Positions 24,079 to 34,507 of a stretch of DNA of 64,000 bases are shown in pieces (the stretch's first letter is position 1; each line of letters opens with the position of its first letter). Where the stretch lies: contig OX393577.1 of assembly GCA_947652605.1 (NCBI GenBank), positions 21,269,466 to 21,333,465 of the forward strand, given 5' to 3'. The translations under genes were made by a program, and so were the position numbers. The DNA is from Elmis aenea. Taxonomy: Eukaryota; Arthropoda; Insecta; Coleoptera; Elmidae. Under the pieces are notes generated by a model, which worked only from the letters and a program-made list of their open reading frames with translations, did not search any database and was not told the DNA's origin.

Positions 24079-24738
24079 CAGTGGCGTAGCTAGAGTTTTT
24101 GCCGCCCGGGGCGGTCCCTGAATTTGCCGCCCCTATAAATAAGGGCTGCTAACTTTTGATTTTTCCAAAAACAAGCAAAAATCGACTCAAAAAAGTGAAG
24201 GGGGGGCAAAAAGCGCCGCAGGCGATTATTTTTTAATTTTAGACGTTTAAACGTGTTTTAATGCAAAGTTAGATAATATAGAATACTTTACTATCTTCCA
24301 AAACTACAGTTTTACTGTAGAAACTTTTCTGATTTGCTTAAATCAGATCGCCCTCACTCCCACGAAATTATCTTTAATAAAGGTGAAAATCCCTGTTACA
24401 ATAGAGTTTAAAAATGCATGGAATTTAATGCCTAAAATAAATGAATTGTTTCATAACTTTATTGAATGGTTGGTACCGTATCATAAATTTTATTAGATAC
24501 TTGGAATTTCAATCGTAACAGGGGGGTGGGTTTTCAGTGAAGCAAGGTCAAGTAGCCCGTTTTATCCTCTAACTTCGATAAAAATTCCTTTTTTTTTAAA
24601 TCAATTTTTATGAATTTAATAGCGCTAGTGCCACTATTGATTATTATATGTAGGTACTGTTCCCTCATTACCCGAGATTTTCATTTTTACCCCATTTGGG
24701 CAGACTAAAAGTGCCGCCCCCCCCTTGCTACGCTACTG
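24079..24738. mobile_element. hAT-type element, CAGTGGCGTAGC ends
   Basis: It begins CAGTGGCGTAGCTAG and ends TTGCTACGCTACTG. A perfect 8-bp duplication CTCCCTAG flanks it (24071-24078 and 24739-24746). A second, inverted family member is at 34516-37095; it shares GCCGCCC ends and the CCCCATTTGGGCAGACTAAA block. No transposase is left. Confidence 0.92.
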
Positions 24739-25464
24739 CTCCCTAGTCAATCGGCTATCAAGAACCTAATTAACAAGATCCAAGAATCCAACTCTGTTAA
24801 GAACAAAGCTTCTAGAGATTAATTACTTTTAGCTGTAGAAGTTTTCAAAAGAATAAACTTTTAGTAATTAATTGGCATAGAATAGGGTTCAGCTAAAAAT
24901 TCATAGTGAACTTAATTTTTTTTTGCAAATTGTTATTATCACAGATTGCTCCAACCATTCATGTGTCGTTTTTTAAGATCATACTCTCCGTCCGAAAATA
25001 TGGTATACATTTTGATTTTTTTCTTGTCCGAAAATATGATATACATTTACAATTTTAATTAATTAGAATGATTTTATTTATGAAATAGTTACAAATATCT
25101 AGTAAAACAAAGAATAATACAAAAAGTTTTAATTTAACAAAGACGTGGCTGTTTCCACAGCTTCTATGGGACATGATAATGTTTGTTATGGCCCCCACGA
25201 TGAAGTTTTTCCTTATTGATGTGCAGAATCTTATAGGAATTCCCTCCTTTTGCTAACATGGTTGCTTCTAGACAAGTTTGCAATGTTAGAAAAACATTAT
25301 CAAGGGTTTGAATGTTTATTGCATTAAATGCATTTTGTATGCATTCAATCAATTCGTCGATTGTATTCGGTGAAGCTGTATGTTGTAAGTAGGGTGTCCA
25401 TATTTCCACAGGGCCTAACCGGGACACACGACAAAAAAAAAACTTCATTGGAGATTACTGTATA

Positions 25465-26089
25465 CAGGGTGTGTATAAATTGGCGGAAGCGCTACACGTG
25501 ACGATGCTATTCGTAAAATTCTAAGTCGAAAATCTTAATACAAAAATGTTGTACCATGCTACCTATGGCCTCAGGAACCATTTAAAAAAACTAAATTTTG
25601 GCAACATTGCATACATTGATTTGCGTTTGGACATTTTTTTATCAGCAATTTTTACTTAGGTATTTACAATTTTTGTTCGAACTGAAAGCCTTCAGTTCGT
25701 AAACATAGCTGCAAACTTTTCGGTATCGTAAAACACAAACTAGAAATAATTACGAGAAAAACAGAGATGACAGCTAATGACAATGTTGCCATATGTATTA
25801 TTTTCATTCGAATCAGTGATTTAAATATTTTTAACACCAATTTTTGTAAGGAAGAACACAAGATCTACGAAAAAGTACTATTCGAAATTTATTTTTCTTC
25901 CAAATTGCAGCTTTTTCATTCGCAAGTATTAAATAATAACGGTTATTAAAGGACTAAATGTCAAAATTTTGAGGACCTCTTGCAGACACAGCAATCATGG
26001 TACAACATTTTCGTATTAAGATTTTCGACTTAAAATTTTACGAAGAACATCGCCACGTGTAGCGCTTCCGCCAATTTTAACACACCCTG
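25465..26089. mobile_element. Foldback element, CAGGGTGTG ends, TA target
   Basis: The left end is CAGGGTGTGTATAAATTGGC and the right end, inverted, CAGGGTGTGTTAAAATTGGC, with TA outside both. The arms share GGAAGCGCTACACGTG, TCGAAAATCTTAATAC and ATGTTGTACCATG over at least 100 bp. The open frames inside (25664-25949) are not recognisable. Confidence 0.9.
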
Positions 26090-26160
26090 TATTTCAGTAT
26101 GAATTATGAAATAAAAAAATCATAAAATGACAGTTACAAAATAATACGCATGCTCTAATC

Positions 26161-26405
26161 CAGGGATGAGCAACCTTTTTTTATAACGGGCCAACGACAA
26201 ATTAAAAAAATTTGTGCGGGCCGCATTTAAGAATGGTATTAAAACATGAACACTAGATGATAAATACAAATTATCTCTTTATTAACAAAATGAACGAAAT
26301 AACAATCCTATATATTGAATAAGTCAAAAAGTAAAGCTTGGCGGGCCGCACGAAAAGGTGAGACGGGCCGCATGCGGCCCGCGGGCCGCGGGTTGCTCAT
26401 CCCTG
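26161..26405. mobile_element. 245-bp hAT MITE, CAGGGATGAGCAACC ends
   Basis: The ends CAGGGATGAGCAACC and GGTTGCTCATCCCTG are perfect inverted repeats. A perfect 8-bp duplication CTCTAATC flanks it (26153-26160 and 26406-26413). The right end is GC-rich, with repeated GGGCCGC/GCGGCCC words. hAT elements of this CAGGG(G)...CGGGCCGC type are known in many animals. Confidence 0.93.
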
Positions 26406-27132
26406 CTCTAATCAGTTTCTGTTTCACAGCCTCGATCTTTATCGCGCCTCACGCAACGTGCAAAATGAAAAATTGCATACTTATAAGGTGCTGATAATGA
26501 GTGGTTAACATTACCGGGACAATTAGCTGTCCCGAAAAAATATATCGGGACACCGGGACAGGAGAGATAAAACCAGGACAAATCCGGGAAAACCGGGACG
26601 TATGGACACCCTAGTTGTAAGGTTGTATATAGAATTGAAAAATCCAAGATCCAATAGATAAGAATCTGGACTATTTGGCGGTTGTGATTTAAGTCGAATA
26701 GACCAGCCATCTCTAGAGCCTTCTGCTACAATATCTTCATCATCATCGGAGGAATGGGGTTTCGCGTTATCTTGTTGTACGTAAATTGGTTTGTGCTTGT
26801 GACTTATGGGAAATTTGGATTATTTTTTTTTAGAGTATACTATTACGCTGGTTAAGTGTCAGTTGCTTTGATTTGGAACTTCTTCTTTTCAATTCAACAC
26901 AATTTCGCCATTTTGTTGGAACAGCGGGTGTCACTTAATTTGTCTAAAATACGCGAATTCTTTTCCTGTGAATTATTTTTGACATATGCCAAACTATTTG
27001 CGTGCCATTTGTTTATTAGTTGCCTAACAACCACCTATTTAGACACAAAAACAAAAAAAGACCAAGATAATGTTATTTTTGTTATTCAAACTTTTTTTTT
27101 CTTAATGTATACCATATTTTCGGACGGAGGTA

Positions 27133-28012
27133 CTATTTTTTGGAATCGATCTTTTTTGCAAAGAATTTATGTTTTTTTAAACACTTGCTAGATCAACAAA
27201 CATCTTGCTTAAACATTCCCTCTTTGAAGATAACGTTTTTTTCTTTGAAGTAAATTTTGACCTTAATTTAGACGTAACTGAAAATTATACAAGTCAAAAC
27301 TACCCTTTATTATCCTTAAAAGCTGCAAAGATAAAATGAGGGCTCATAAAGTTGAAGGAATTTTAACAAGTGTAATAAAAAATGCAAAGCACTTTTATTG
27401 GTTTTCAGTTTGATCGCGGCTCTTTACTTAAGATTTGAATCGTAAAGTATAACTCGACAATTCACAAACTTGTTAAACGAATAATTTGCATTGCTTTCGT
27501 AAAGAATCACAAAAAGACACATAAAATTGTGAACCAAAATCCGCTGAACATGCAATTTAAATCATTTTTTACACGAACTGACAAAAAGCGGACTTTTTCA
27601 ACTTTCGGACATATCGAATATGCCCCGAAAACGTCACTACAATACAAAATACGAAGGCACATTGGAAACTTTAGTTTTGCTTGATAATAATAAGACGTTG
27701 TTTACACAGGTTTGCTTAACGATTTTGTCAGGAAACGATTAAATGTCTTTGAGTTTCATGTAAACTAAAATTAATCAATCAAATGACAGAGCAAAATTAA
27801 ATCTATTTCAAATTTAATGAAGCGTCTAAACCTTAAACCGCAGTATTATAACCACAAACCAAATACACACAGATTGATTAATTACGCTCAACGATGAAAT
27901 GGACTTTTATTTAATTATACTACTACATTTATTGTCGTGGTTAGTATTTTGTTGATTCTATAATCTATAGAAACTTTTAAAACAACAATTCTTGCATTTA
28001 GAGAAGAGGGTT
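27133..28012. other. AT-rich stretch, nothing recognised
   Basis: No coding motif or repeat pair was seen. Confidence 0.5.
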
Positions 28013-28020
28013 ATATTTTT

Positions 28021-28400
28021 CAGGGGTTTTTGCCCGGAGCAGGAGCGGAGCCCAGAGCAAATAATTTTGATTGCTCCACTGCTCCAGTTTATTATGTAAA
28101 ATTTAAACAAAAACTACTTTTTTTTCCTTTTTCTCAACGTTTGTAGAGCAATAATTTGTTTTTTCAAACATTTATTTATTTTCACTCGTTTGTTAGGGCC
28201 AAATATTGTTATTTTTGACCAACTTCTACATATCCGATAAAATTAAAACTTTATTTTTAAAAACAATTTTTTTAATCAAAAAACTTTTTTTAAAAATGTT
28301 AACAATATTTGGAGCACGGAGCGGAGCTGGAGCAGGCATTTAGATGCCGGAGCGGAGCTGGAGCGGAGCAATTAAAAAATTGGACTGCTCCAAACCCCTG
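28021..28400. mobile_element. 380-bp hAT MITE with GGAGCGGAGC repeats
   Basis: It begins CAGGGGTTTTTGCCCGGAGC and ends GCTCCAAACCCCTG. A perfect 8-bp duplication ATATTTTT flanks it (28013-28020 and 28401-28408). The words GGAGC and GGAGCGGAGCTGGAGC iterate at both ends and are probable transposase-binding units. Confidence 0.92.
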
Positions 28401-28408
28401 ATATTTTT

Positions 28409-29077
28409 GATAAACATTGGAAATCTTTTACAATGGAAATCAATCAATTGTGTTTGATGCATAAGTTTTAGTAAGAATTTGTTTGTTGGGCAAATTTCAA
28501 TATCATTTAAAGCCATTGTAGTGTTTTATGGGATACATCTTCAGCTTTTCAATCAACAGAAAGCTTGTGTTAAAAGGTCACCATTCTTTTCTCCGAAGTT
28601 TCGGTAACACTAATCTGGGGTAACAAAAAAAGGTCTTCGACTAACTTTCGTAAAATCTATTTTCCCAAACCACAACTGTAATTTTAATAAGCGAAGTTTA
28701 AATTAAAGAGTGGGAAGTAAAAACCCAGATATTTTAACACATTTCAAAAACTCGGCCGCATGGAAATTTAAGGACCCAAAGAGAGGATATGTCCAGGAAA
28801 GAGAACGTGTGGTAACCCTAACTAACCTAACCTAGCATAACCTAATCGGGCTTGACACTTTATTTAATGATAGAACGTACAGCGACCTGCCGGCAGGACC
28901 AAAACAACTCACTTGAGTACTTTACAAATGATTAAATTATAGGCTTCTCGGTTCTTCTAGCAGGATTAAAAGTCCTATGGAAATATTCGTTACATTTCAA
29001 GCTAATAGCGCATTTTTTTACCATAACTGTACGTCATTCCGTTTTAAAGTTACACCCTGTTGAAACTAGTCGTCAAG
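28409..29077. promoter_or_regulatory. Spacer upstream of a candidate gene, no defined promoter
   Basis: The stretch contains a CCTAA-rich run near 28817-28847 (AACTAACCTAACCTAGCATA). I see no convincing TATA or initiator. It is listed because it would be the 5' flank of the candidate gene at 29078 if that gene is real. Confidence 0.2.
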
Positions 29078-30110
29078 ATGTTCCGAGTCGGGCAACGCGT
29101 TTCAGCTGCGGCGACCAATTTCGACAGTAAAAATAACAATTCGTGGAGTATTTCGCAATTTGGTGACCAGTGGCAGTCCGCAAAATGTTGGGGCACGATA
29201 AAAAAAATAATAAAATCAAAAAACTCTGCCTCTGTATTATGGGACATTGATAAAAATACTATGAAAATTTCATTAGATGCCCTAACAGTAGAAGACAATA
29301 ATATTCCCGGTATGTACCATTTCAAAATTGTACTAATATAATATAATATGTATTAATAATAAAACTAAACAACCCAGACGCAAAAAGGAGGGAAATTATA
29401 AGTTTAACACGTGTTTTTGTGCGTGTCATGACGCGCTCGCGCGTTTATGTGTGTGAGTGTGTGTACGTACGCGTGCGTGCATTCTGTGTGTCTGCTGTGG
29501 CTCATCAACGTGTGTCCAATTTTGATACAGTTTTTTTTATTTTAATTAAAGTTTAGGTATATCTCCGGGAAGGTTGATAGCCATATTTAGTCATCAGTTC
29601 AAAAGGTTTTTTATGTTTAATTTGTTAATGATAACAATGAGAATAATGTGTAATGTGTGTTTTTTATTGCCAATTTATAAGATAGAATATATTGTTAGTA
29701 TTATTAAGTTACCATTTTATAATTGTTTTTTACAGTACTTTATTACTTATAGGTAAGAAATAGAATTTTATGTTTAAATTTGTTAAAATAAACTTTGCGA
29801 GATTTACACGACTTTGTTTTGACGTCAGCTACCACGCCACTGGATTCATATCACATAACAATGTTTTAAAATTTAAAAAAATGCTTATTAATACGCTTCA
29901 GATTTACTACGTACTGCCCGCAGGACACTAACATCCTTCTGGAAGGACAGCCTTATTTGCGCATGTCTCTCCTACATGCAGGACCAGCTCTCTGTACAAA
30001 AGTACTTCTACGAGCGCTTCCAGCAGGACAAAGCTCTGTACGTTCTATCATTAACGGTGGTGGCCGACAGCTACGTGCACATGCACAAACTCCTCTCCAC
30101 TCAGTTTTAG
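29078..30110 (+). CDS. Candidate two-exon gene, unrecognised product
   Basis: Exon 1 (29078-29309) starts MFRVGQRVSAAATNFD and includes QFGDQWQSAKCWGTIKK and ASVLWDIDKNTMKISLD, giving 77 codons plus one base. It ends at CCCG|GTATGT, a good donor. A possible acceptor at 29900-29901 (TTATTAATACGCTTCAG, with a branch-like TTAAT) restores the frame. Exon 2 (29902-30110) then reads DLLRTARRTLTSFWKDSLI, CACLSYMQDQLSVQKYFYER, FQQDKALYVLSLTVVADSYV and HMHKLLSTQF, then TAG. Codon use in exon 2 looks coding (many TTC, AAG, GAC, CAG, TAC, CTC codons). The implied intron is 592 bp and contains a GT-rich stretch at about 29430-29490. I do not recognise the protein. A beta-rich small domain in exon 1 is only an impression. 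An overlapping open frame in exon 2 (29957-30151) weakens the case. It could also be transposon-derived. Confidence 0.3.
29416..29495. repeat. Imperfect GT/GC-rich alternating tract
   Basis: Alternating purine-pyrimidine words TGTGTGTGAGTGTGTGTACG, TACGCGTGCGTGC and CGCGCTCGCGCG cluster here inside AT-rich DNA. Such sequence can adopt left-handed DNA in principle, but no function is implied. Confidence 0.6.
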
Positions 30111-30514
30111 TGACCAATGAGCGGTTAGACTGTTACAATTTGGGATTGTAAATCGCAAAAAATGCTCTTCAAATTTTACCGGTAATTTTCCAGTTTTTTA
30201 CCGGTAATTCCGGTAATTTTACAATATTTTTCTAATCATGATAAAAATTTAAATAAAATAATCGAAAAAAAATTGACGTATTTTCAAAGAGAAAAAAAGG
30301 GGAAATCATACAAATGGCATATGATTGTTTACTCACTACACAACTAGGGATTATAATAAATCGCAATAAATGCTTTTCAAATTTAACCGGTAATTTGCCA
30401 GTTTTTTACCGGTAATTCCGGTAATTTTACAATATTTTTCTAATCAAGATAAAAATTTAAATCAAATAATCGAAAAAAAATTGAAGTATTTTCAAAGAGA
30501 AAAAATAAGGGGAA

Positions 30515-30660
30515 AGCATACACTACTCGACCAACAAGTGTAGTAGAATCCGAAAAAGCTTTTTCCGCGGCTGGATTATTTTGTACAAAAATTAGGTCGC
30601 AATTAGGAGACGATAGTTAAGATAAATTATATTTTCTACGTGGTTATTTTTTAAGAAAAG
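30515..30660 (+). pseudogene. hAT transposase C-terminal dimerisation domain remnant
   Basis: The plus-strand frame reads TRPTSVVESEKAFSAAGLFC and then TKIRSQLGDDS. After one TAA it continues DKLYFLRGYFLRK. This is the hAT dimerisation signature (P.TS...SER.FS.AG......R..L). The rest of the transposase, including the catalytic domain, is gone. It identifies the element as hAT independently of the 8-bp target duplication. Confidence 0.88.
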
Positions 30661-30825
30661 TTTAAAATAAAAAATATTGTTAATATGATAGTTTGACAAC
30701 ATAGGTATATTATGTTAAATCATTTTATATTTTATGTTCAGAATAGTTTTATTTTCATGTGTTTTTTGTAATGCTGGATTATGTTTTTTGTAATATTTTT
30801 ATTTTATATATTATACAGGGTGTCA

Positions 30826-31590
30826 CACAAAAAACGCCGCAAGCTGTAACTTTGTGGTCCGATTTTGATGAATAAAAAACTAAATGAAATGGCTCCACAA
30901 ATACTATCAACTGAATTGGATTTCAATTTTTTTCAAGTTCAACTTAAATGTCAAACGATAGTCAATTTTTTTTCCAAATGGCACCATCTATTTTTTTTAT
31001 TAAATCTGGTAGACATTATTTTTCTGAAATCAATGATGTAATCATAAGTAAATTTTAGTGCTAAACTAATAAGAAATAAAAAATAAAAGTTTAACAGAAA
31101 TAGGTTAGGTTTCACAAAATTTTCAAGCGTGCCGTGGAAAACAAAAAAATCTTAATCAACAAATGTCATTTAAATACCACACTGACCGTCAGTGTGGTAT
31201 TTAAATGACATTTCGTCAGTGTGGTATTTAAATGACATTTGTTGATTAAGATTTTTTTGTTTTCCACGAAAATTTTGTGAAACCTAACCTATTTTGGTTA
31301 AACTTTTATTTTTTATTTCTTATTAGTTTAACACTAAAATATACTTATGATTACATCATTGAATTCAGAAAAAAAAAATCTACCAAATTTAGTAAAAAAA
31401 AAACAGATGGTGCCGTTTGGAAAACAAAATCTGACTATCGTTTGAAATTTAAGTTGAAGAACTTGAAAAAAATTAAAATCCAATTCAGTTTATAGTATTT
31501 GAGGAGCCATTTCATTTAGTTTTTTGTTCATCAAAATCGGACCACAAATAACGGAGTTACAGCTTGCGGCGTTTTTTGTGTGACACCCTG
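30826..31590. mobile_element. Foldback element, CAGGGTGTCACAC ends, TA target
   Basis: The left end is CAGGGTGTCACACAAAAAAC and the right end is its inverse, with TA outside both (30824-30825 and 31591-31592). The arms pair for over 300 bp: GCCGCAAGCTGTAAC, ATCAAAATCGGACCACAAA and GAGGAGCCATTTCATTTAG. The core is a tandem and inverted array of AGTGTGGTATTTAAATGACA near 31160-31240. The plus-strand open frame at 31277-31495 is arm sequence. Confidence 0.9.
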
Positions 31591-31675
31591 TATATTGTCA
31601 TTTTATATTGTGCTATATTAATATTACATAAAAATATATTAGATTCGTTAATGGCTGTTAACTAATATATTGTAT

Positions 31676-31721
31676 GAAACTAATTGGGATAGTTTAGGCT
31701 TCAACTATCTCAATCAGTTCC
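31676..31721. repeat. 20-bp stem hairpin
   Basis: GAAACTAATTGGGATAGTTT pairs with CAACTATCTCAATCAGTTCC around a six-base loop, with three or four mismatches. It lies in the hAT element. Nearby (31758-31853) GGTTTTCGGAGTTTA and TAAACTCCGAAAAC form another inverted pair around GACGTTTCGGC. Confidence 0.5.
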
Positions 31722-32384
31722 ATAATAAATAAATGTATATAAATATATTTATTTTTAATATGGTTTTCGGAGTTTATCCGGGTAATATTTAAATTGGCTC
31801 GACGTTTCGGCAAGCTCTCACTATAGGGGACGCGTGTAAACTCCGAAAACTACATTAAAAATGTTAGTAACCGCAAAAAATCTAAAAAGAAACAATATAA
31901 TATAAATATATATAATAATATGATTTACCGGAAAATTACCGGTAAACCGGTTTTGATTGTCAGTTTTACCGAATTACCGGTAATTCAAAAAGTCGGTAAA
32001 TTTACAATCCCTAGTTACAATGTTGCCAGAAACAGATTTGCATAATTTGGCAACAATGAATGCTTTCATCGTAAAATAAACCATAGCATATAAAATAACG
32101 AATGTACGTTATTTTATATGTTTACCTATATTAAAATTATGAAAATCGGGGACAAGAATAATCCTTGTATTGTTTCGGAGATTGTCCCCGAAAATCGGAG
32201 ACGAGGAAAAATGGTTAGCTTAGGTTGGTTGGCTGAAGAAAAGGGAGTGTCAAGTACATTAAAACGAATATTACCTACAAATCCTTTTGTTTATGATTAG
32301 CCGAAGAAGTAAGGCATCGGAGGCCGCTAGCACCATTTGTGCCTTTTACGGGGAGAACGCAATCAGGCAAAGTACGGCATGAAA

Positions 32385-33680
32385 ATTGTTTTGTCATTTC
32401 AAACAGCGATTAAAACCAATTATTGAAAGCAAGAATCTAATTCCTAATCACCAGTTTGGATTGAGGAACAGGCACTCGACAATCGATCAGGTTCATCGAA
32501 TAACGGGCATCTTTGAAAAAGCGTATGAAGAGAAGAAAATATGTTCAGCCATATTCCTAGACGTAGCCCAGGCGTTTGACAAAGTCTGGCATGAAGGACT
32601 AGAAAAGAAGCTAAAGAACATGTTGCCAAAACAATATGCCAAAATAATAAAATCTTACATATCCGATTGAATGTTTCGTGTCAAGCAAGAGAGAGATTAC
32701 TCGAACATGAGAAATATAAATGCAGGAGTACCCCAAGGCAGTGTTTAGGGACCTATTTTATACTTGCTGTATACTAGCGACATTCCACAGAGTCCAAACG
32801 TCACAATTGCAACTTTTGCTGACGAGACAGCCATCTTAATAATTGGCAATCACAATGTAGAAACAGCTGCTTAACTTCAAGAAGCATGCAACAGAGTAAC
32901 CGATTGGACAAGAGGTGGAGAGTAAGAATCAACGAGAGTAAATCAGCGCATATTGACTTTACCTACAAGCAAAATGAACTATTCCCGATATCAATAAACA
33001 ATGCCAATATCCCACATTGCGATACAGCAGAATACTTGGAAATGAATCTGGATATTCGCCTTCGATGGAAAGAACACATAAAGAAAAAAGAAAAGAACGA
33101 TCTTAAATACAAAAAAATGTACTTTCTGATTGGAATAAAATCACAATTGTCTGTGTATAATAAGATGCTACTATACAATCAAATCCTTAAGCCAGTCTGG
33201 ACTTATGGGGTTCAGCTCTGGGGATGTGCAGCCAAAGGCTATATAGATAAGATACAGGTCTTTCAAAATAGAGTGCTCCGAGGTATTGTCAATGCTCCAT
33301 GGTACTATCGAAATGACCACCTACACTGAGATCTGAACATTCCAACCGTCAGACAAGAAATCACAAAGTTTGCAGAAAAGCACGAGGAAAGACTTCACTC
33401 CCATGGCAACACCGAGGTGCTGCAGCTTTTAGATAATGCTGGTTTTAAAAGAAGGCTCAAGAGGATCAAATCCTTTGAACTGGTGTAGTGTATATCGTAA
33501 TAAAGTGCTAAAGCAGAGCATAGTGAACCTGTGCGTAACACGACAAACTTGTGTTTATGTTAGAAATCAGGAAACACCAATGCATCTTGGAAAATACCTA
33601 GTCTTTAAAAACTTTAGAATAAAATTGTAGGTTAGTCTCTCTAGACTAGTAAATATTTTATATAGAAAAAAAAAACAATT
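32385..33680 (+). pseudogene. Jockey-like LINE, RT remnant with 3' tail
   Basis: The RT starts FCHFKQRLKPIIESKNLIPN and FGLRNRHSTIDQVHRITG, then AIFLDVAQAFDKVWHEGLEK (motif A, catalytic Asp in LDV), then INAGVPQGSV with an in-frame TAG just after it. PILYLLYTSDIP and ATFADETAIL follow; in ATFADETAIL the usual (Y/F)ADD box reads FADE, so a catalytic Asp is changed. The thumb and C-terminus continue in other frames: DTAEYLEMNLDIRLRWKEHI, NKMLLYNQILKPVWTYGVQL and FQNRVLRGIVNAPWYYRND. At least four stops or shifts are present. The 3' end runs to GAAAAAAAAAAC near 33676, a plausible poly-A tail. The FLDV.QAFDKVWHEGL and GVPQGSVLGPILYLLY wording is characteristic of the Jockey clade. Confidence 0.88.
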
Positions 33681-34507
33681 CAAACAGAGCCATTTGGACA
33701 TGATTGATTCTCCACGTTCAGAAAAACCATCCGAGTTTGAGGAAGAGTGTTTAAACGCTTCTATTCACATTGATCCACGTTAATCAACTCGAAAATAATA
33801 TAATATTTTTAACTAATATTTACAATCTGCTATAACATAAAAATTATGGTTAAAAACAGAAAGGGTATGTATATATAACTAGAGCGTACATTTACAATGT
33901 CATCAGTCGTGTTTTTAACGATACATCGTCACATACAATGGATGGCATGAAACAGATGCTCGCTGCCAACTATAAAATAATGGCGCTTTAATTTTCTATA
34001 CATTGTATCCTGCATGAATCGCGCATTAAGTTACGTTCGACGTGGCACGCTGACTTCATGAATATTTTCAATTTACCCCGCTTGCAAGATTTTAATAACA
34101 CAGCAATGAAAGTTAAGTAAAAAAGCACAATAAAAGTTTTATGCAACGTTTCGTTTTGTTTTTAATATTGGCGTGTGTGTTTTACTGGCATTGACATTGT
34201 AACCTACTATTTTATGGTCCAAACATGTTTTTTTTGTTCCTGAAAAAATGTTGGGTCAGTGGTTAAATTTAAATGTTCTAAGTGGTCCAAAATGACTGCA
34301 GGTCTGTAGGATGGATAATTAAAATACCTTTCTTTTATTCTGCGATCTACATAAAGCTTTGAAACCGAGTTCTTTCTGAAGGAATTGGAGCGTAAGAAAC
34401 GTTTTATATTTACAAAAACCTCCAAGTTAATTAATGTCAAGTATTTACAAAGTATATTTTTTCGTTTGCGTATTTTAGAATAAATTTAATGCATTTCAAT
34501 TAGTTGA
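33681..34507. other. AT-rich stretch, nothing recognised
   Basis: A 77-codon minus-strand frame (34207-34440) has no recognisable motif. No terminal repeats were seen. Confidence 0.45.

Larger units (their letters stand above)
25390..26613. mobile_element. hAT-type element, TAGGGTGTCC ends
   Basis: The ends TAGGGTGTCCATA and TATGGACACCCTA are perfect inverted repeats flanked by a perfect 8-bp duplication GTTGTAAG (25382-25389 and 26614-26621). Subterminal CCGGGACA words iterate near the right end (TATCGGGACACCGGGACAGG) and occur at the left (AACCGGGACACAC). Two later insertions lie inside: a foldback (25465-26089) and a smaller hAT MITE (26161-26405). Confidence 0.92.
25167..26800 (-). pseudogene. 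DD39D mariner transposase, C-terminal half, split by a hAT element
   Basis: The coding parts are about 26800-26622 and 25381-25167, separated by the hAT element 25390-26613. The first part reads HKPIYVQQDNAKPHSSDDDE, then RDGWSIRLKSQPPNSPDSYL and LDLGFFNSI. The second reads LQHTASPNTIDELIECIQNA, LDNVFLTLQTCLEATM and KGGNSYKILHINKEKL. Taking the Asp of QQD (26769-26771) and the Asp of LLDLGFF (26649-26651) as catalytic acids 2 and 3, 39 residues lie between them. QPPNSPD....LDLGFF and the FLTLQ..... GGN.YKI.H tail are features I know from plant mariner-like (Stowaway-mobilising) transposases. The first acid and the DNA-binding domain are missing, and the junction at the hAT insertion may contain a frame slip. 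Non-functional. Confidence 0.85.
24984..27130 (-). mobile_element. Mariner element with Stowaway-like ends and DD39D transposase remnant
   Basis: The left end reads CTCTCCGTCCGAAAATATGG and the right end, inverted, CCTCCGTCCGAAAATATGGT. Both continue into ATACATT, and TA lies outside each (24982-24983 and 27131-27132). A second TCCGAAAATATGATATAC copy lies inside the left end. The transposase remnant on the minus strand has plant-mariner-like motifs. A hAT element (25390-26613) sits in the coding region. Without it the element would be about 0.9 kb, too short for a complete transposase, so an internal deletion preceded or followed that insertion. Confidence 0.85.
30140..32013 (+). mobile_element. 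hAT element with dimerisation-domain remnant
   Basis: The ends are TTGGGATTGTAAAT and ATTTACAATCCCTA. A perfect 8-bp duplication GTTACAAT flanks it (30132-30139 and 32014-32021). The subterminal words TACCGGTAA/TTACCGGT iterate at both ends, as in the element at 13364-14022. A diverged direct duplication of the left end follows at about 30350-30520. It carries a hAT C-terminal remnant (30515-30660) and was later invaded by the foldback at 30826-31590. Confidence 0.9.

Noticed and set aside
28817..28847. CCTAACCTAA run resembling insect telomere repeat (TTAGG)n
   Set aside because: Only a few imperfect units are present. Similar words also occur inside a hAT MITE near 53355 and elsewhere, so this is not a telomere or clear relic.
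34207..34440. 77-codon minus-strand frame
   Set aside because: No recognised domain and no exon borders or terminal repeats nearby.
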